Shown here: positions 63,576 through 64,000 of the stretch, in pieces
How the letters are laid out: every line of letters starts with the position of its first letter
Numbering within the stretch: position 1 is the first letter of the stretch
DNA from: Pseudomonas iridis
GTDB taxonomy: Bacteria; Pseudomonadota; Gammaproteobacteria; Pseudomonadales; Pseudomonadaceae
Assembly: GCF_017980685.1 (NCBI RefSeq)
Contig: NZ_JACXXO010000013.1
Span: 81,528-145,527 of the forward strand
DNA: 64,000 nucleotides
Direction: 5' to 3'
The notes under the pieces: generated by a model
Databases searched by the model: none
Told to the model about the DNA's origin: nothing
The model's input: only the letters and a program-made list of their open reading frames with translations
Program-made: the position numbers and the translations under genes

Positions 63576-64000
63576 GGTTTCACCATCCGTTGGCTATCTA
63601 CTGCGATTGGTCGCGGGGAATGTACCGTATGGATACGTTCCGACGAACCGAGATTTAAGCACAGACGGTGATGGCTATTCAATATCTCTCGCGTAAGGGA
63701 CGGCTCTATGCTAGCGATTATCCTGACGACATCAGAGATGCGGAGGGGGATTGGAAACCATCTACTGAGCATCCAGCTCAATAAAGTGTCATGCCCCGCT
63801 GGGTCTCACGGCCCGAAGGAGCGATAGTAACAGCCACTTATGTCGCCATCGCAGAGGGGAGCGTGCGATGAAGCTAAGGAAGGTCTGAAGTACCCACCGA
63901 TTTTTGAGGCCCTCGCTGCTTGAGGTTCAAAAAATCCAAGTCGGCCGAAAAACAGACCCTTCTTGTCTTTAATTCACGGCTCTTTCCTCTGATCGTGCTG
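63576..64000. other. Right end of window, no recognised gene
   Basis: About 425 bp with short open frames only. A sequence at 63868-63905 (AAGGTCTGAAGTACCC) resembles the end of an IS5-like element, but no transposase frame or partner repeat can be seen before the window ends. Confidence 0.3.

Larger units (their letters stand above)
47346..64000. mobile_element. Genomic island (left end at tRNA-Pro; right end beyond the window)
   Basis: The segment begins at the tRNA-Pro att fragment, carries an integrase as its first gene, and holds mixed cargo of varied base composition with several broken genes and an IS66 insertion. Gaps between genes are longer than in the left part of the window. The right boundary is not seen, so how far the island reaches is inference. 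Some of the cargo (for example folD or the LOV gene) could belong to an older layer. Confidence 0.55.

Noticed and set aside
63512..63781. Open frame on the minus strand near the window end
   Set aside because: No family pattern and it overlaps the 63575 frame's start; not supported.
1..64000. CRISPR array
   Set aside because: No regularly spaced short direct repeats were seen anywhere; the only tandem repeats are coding (RCC1-like).

Overview
The window reads as a chromosomal segment of a fluorescent pseudomonad (Pseudomonas fluorescens group). The evidence is high-GC coding with GTG/TTG starts, Pseudomonas-type REP doublets (REPINs), a short LOV photoreceptor of the P. putida/P. fluorescens type, and gene families typical of the group (CigR-like, GlxA-like, YbfB-type MFS). 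The species assignment is an inference from reading the sequence; nothing was searched.

Layout. (1) 1-1087: 5' part of a minus-strand sulfatase/phosphoethanolamine-transferase-like membrane enzyme. (2) 1476-20233: a long, tightly overlapping plus-strand exopolysaccharide operon. It holds UDP-glucose dehydrogenase, a UDP-glucuronate-type epimerase, a priming glycosyl-phosphate transferase, a CpsD-like ATPase with a damaged P-loop, a Wza-like lipoprotein, a GumC/Wzz-like protein, three glycosyltransferases, a Wzy/ligase-like protein, a polysaccharide deacetylase, a Wzx-like flippase, a secreted glycosidase-like protein and a tail of acyl-transfer/deacetylase genes with a duplicated member. Together these would make, polymerise, modify and export an acidic (uronate-containing) polysaccharide by a Wzx/Wzy route. 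(3) 20372-46455: ordinary chromosomal genes on both strands. They include a methyltransferase, two adjacent Ig-like/RCC1-like repeat proteins (311 and 1348 aa), several LysR/AraC regulators, two convergent winged-helix/NTPase regulators (one carrying an in-frame REPIN), pirin, MFS, quinone oxidoreductase, hydrolase, ABC exporter, small secreted proteins, a NADAR protein and an OafA-type acyltransferase.

(4) 46738-64000: mobile DNA. A decayed tyrosine integrase abuts a 45-nt 3' fragment of a tRNA-Pro(GGG) gene, which I read as an attachment site. To its right lie a second, frameshifted integrase and island cargo: folD (frameshifted), an ArsR regulator with an alcohol dehydrogenase, a BdlA-like chemoreceptor (frameshifted), a short LOV protein, a complete IS66-family element with an 8-bp target duplication, a periplasmic protein, and a three-gene envelope operon (OmpA-domain lipoprotein, five-TM protein, periplasmic vWA-like protein). 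The other end of the island is not in the window.

The best candidate for an undescribed system is the three-gene envelope operon at 58982-63053, followed by the Ig/RCC1 repeat pair and the modification tail of the polysaccharide operon. Three island genes look broken by single-base shifts, so either the cargo is decaying or the sequence has indel errors there.
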